From NCBI RefSeq assembly GCF_028471945.1, contig NZ_CP110128.1, forward strand, positions 2,840,501 through 2,904,500: 64,000 bases of DNA, written 5' to 3'. The DNA is from Pseudomonas sp. WJP1. Lineage in GTDB: Bacteria; Pseudomonadota; Gammaproteobacteria; Pseudomonadales; Pseudomonadaceae. The notes beneath the pieces are model-generated. The model was not told where the DNA came from and searched no databases. It was given only the letters and a program-made list of their open reading frames with translations. A program made the position numbers and the translations under genes. This document shows positions 62,805-64,000 of the stretch, piece after piece. Position 1 is the stretch's first letter, and every line of letters begins with the position of its first letter.

Positions 62805-64000
62805 ATGACAATCACTCGCAGCGATTGGGAGCAACGCTTCCAGTCCCTCAACATCGAAAGCCGTGCCTTCATTGACGGCCAGTACTGCGCAGCCGCCAGC
62901 GGCGCCACGTTCGAATGCATCAGTCCCGTGGACGGTCGTTTCCTGGCAAACGTCGCCAGTACCGACGAAGCCGACGCGAACGCCGCCGTAGCCGTGGCCC
63001 GCCGCACCTTCGAATCCGGCGTCTGGGCCAACCTGGCCCCGGCCGAGCGCAAGCGCATCCTGATCCGCTTTGCCGACCTGATCCTGGCCAATCAAGAAGA
63101 ACTGGCACTGCTCGAAACCCTGGACATGGGCAAGCCGATCAGTGACTCCCTGGCCATCGACATTCCGGCAACCGCCAACGCGATTCGCTGGACCGCCGAA
63201 GCCATCGACAAGCTCTACGACGAAGTCGCCGCCACGCCCCACGATCAACTTGGCCTGGTCACTCGCGAACCTGCCGGCGTAGTGGCGGCCATCGTGCCGT
63301 GGAACTTCCCGCTGATCATGGCCAGCTGGAAATTCGCCCCGGCCCTGGCGATGGGCAACTCGTTCATCCTCAAGCCTTCGGAAAAATCGCCGCTGACGGC
63401 CATTCGCATCGCCCAGCTTGCTTTGGACGCAGGCATCCCGAAAGGCGTTTTCAACGTCCTGCCGGGCTTCGGCCACACCGTCGGCAAGGCGCTGGCGTTG
63501 CACATGGACGTCGACGTGCTGGCCTTCACCGGCTCCACGGCGATTGCCAAGCAACTGATGATCTACGCCGGGCAAAGCAACATGAAACGCGTCTGGGCTG
63601 AAGCCGGTGGCAAGAGCGCCAACGTGGTGTTCGCCGATGCGCCGGATTTGCGCGCCGCAGCGCAGGGTGCCGCTGGCGCCATTGCCTTCAACCAGGGCGA
63701 AGTCTGCACCGCCGGCTCGCGTTTGCTGGTGGAGCGCTCGATCCGCGATCAGTTCATCCCGCTGCTGGTGGAAGCCCTGCAAGGCTGGAAACCGGGGCAC
63801 GCGCTCGATCCTGCGACCACCGTCGGCGCAGTGGTGGATCAGCGTCAACTGGACAACGTGCTGCGCTACATCGACATCGGCAAGGAGCAGGGCGCGCAGT
63901 TGATCGCGGGCGGCAGCCGCACCCTCGAAGACACCGGCGGCCTGTATGTGGAGCCGGCGATTTTTGATGGCGTGAGCAACGCCATGACCATCGCCCAGGA
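62805..64000 (+). CDS. aldehyde dehydrogenase (PuuC/KauB type), 3' truncated
   Basis: Open from ATG 62805 to the window end (398 codons visible). ALDH features: PWNFPLIMASWKFAPALA, FTGSTAIAKQLM, AEAGGKSANVVF with the catalytic Glu, and the nucleophile in NQGEVCTAGSRLL. The EVCTAGSR variant and the neighbouring glutamylpolyamine synthetase indicate gamma-glutamyl-aminobutyraldehyde (or guanidinobutyraldehyde) as substrate. The C-terminus is outside the window. Confidence 0.9.
   Translation, partial: MTITRSDWEQRFQSLNIESRAFIDGQYCAAASGATFECISPVDGRFLANVASTDEADANAAVAVARRTFESGVWANLAPAERKRILIRFADLILANQEELALLETLDMGKPISDSLAIDIPATANAIRWTAEAIDKLYDEVAATPHDQLGLVTREPAGVVAAIVPWNFPLIMASWKFAPALAMGNSFILKPSEKSPLTAIRIAQLALDAGIPKGVFNVLPGFGHTVGKALALHMDVDVLAFTGSTAIAKQLMIYAGQSNMKRVWAEAGGKSANVVFADAPDLRAAAQGAAGAIAFNQGEVCTAGSRLLVERSIRDQFIPLLVEALQGWKPGHALDPATTVGAVVDQRQLDNVLRYIDIGKEQGAQLIAGGSRTLEDTGGLYVEPAIFDGVSNAMTIAQ

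Overview
The window is about 60% GC and reads as a chromosome segment of a fluorescent-group Pseudomonas. The evidence is the glc glycolate operon, an spu/pot polyamine locus with a divergent glutamylpolyamine synthetase, agmatine genes aguAB, many quaternary-amine-type transporters, and Pseudomonas-style REP palindromes (GTAGGAGCCAGGCTTGCC and relatives) scattered between genes. No rRNA, tRNA, CRISPR array, prophage or intact insertion sequence was seen. The first gene (galD-like) is cut at its 5' end and the last (aldehyde dehydrogenase) at its 3' end.

Layout. 1-2962: galD end, a helix-turn-helix protein and a small beta-propeller-like protein. 2981-3755, 20142-20887 and 37725-38475: three copies of a ~750-bp self-complementary repeat, each with a REP pair at its centre. 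3912-5829: an orphan GlxA-type regulator and a secreted CAP protein. 6118-14097: a six-gene minus-strand run (aldehyde dehydrogenase, M19 dipeptidase-like protein, BCCT transporter, unknown 571-aa protein, DUF3726 protein, RidA) with a divergent LysR regulator. 14091-20050: Fe-S-type regulator with a secreted partner, molbindin, hydrolase, nucleotide-exchanger-like carrier, aldo/keto reductase, 1-Cys peroxiredoxin. 20936-27939: dienelactone hydrolase and glcDEFG with a lactate/glycolate permease. 28118-30059: a decayed patch (deleted patD remnant, IS110 transposase remnant, structured non-coding DNA) and ohr. 30221-33451: a phosphonate/selenate-type ABC importer. 33557-37636: LysR, aguA, aguB and a polyamine-binding protein. 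39155-49768: an ABC importer plus hydroxyproline-type catabolic genes and two regulators. 49963-55567: mixed small genes. 55663-64000: polyamine uptake and gamma-glutamyl polyamine breakdown.

Together the genes describe a soil/rhizosphere scavenger of nitrogenous and small organic compounds. Agmatine is converted to putrescine by AguA/AguB; polyamines enter through PotFGHI and are broken down by PuuA, the aldehyde dehydrogenase and PuuD. Glycolate is imported and oxidised by GlcDEF. The 39155-49768 block parallels D-hydroxyproline breakdown (racemase-family protein, FAD oxidase, DapA-family deaminase, semialdehyde dehydrogenase) but is coupled to a betaine/proline-type ABC importer. Its racemase-family protein lacks the second catalytic cysteine, and its binding-protein gene carries a one-base frameshift. 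That block and the BCCT/DUF3726 operon are the best candidates for an undescribed pathway.
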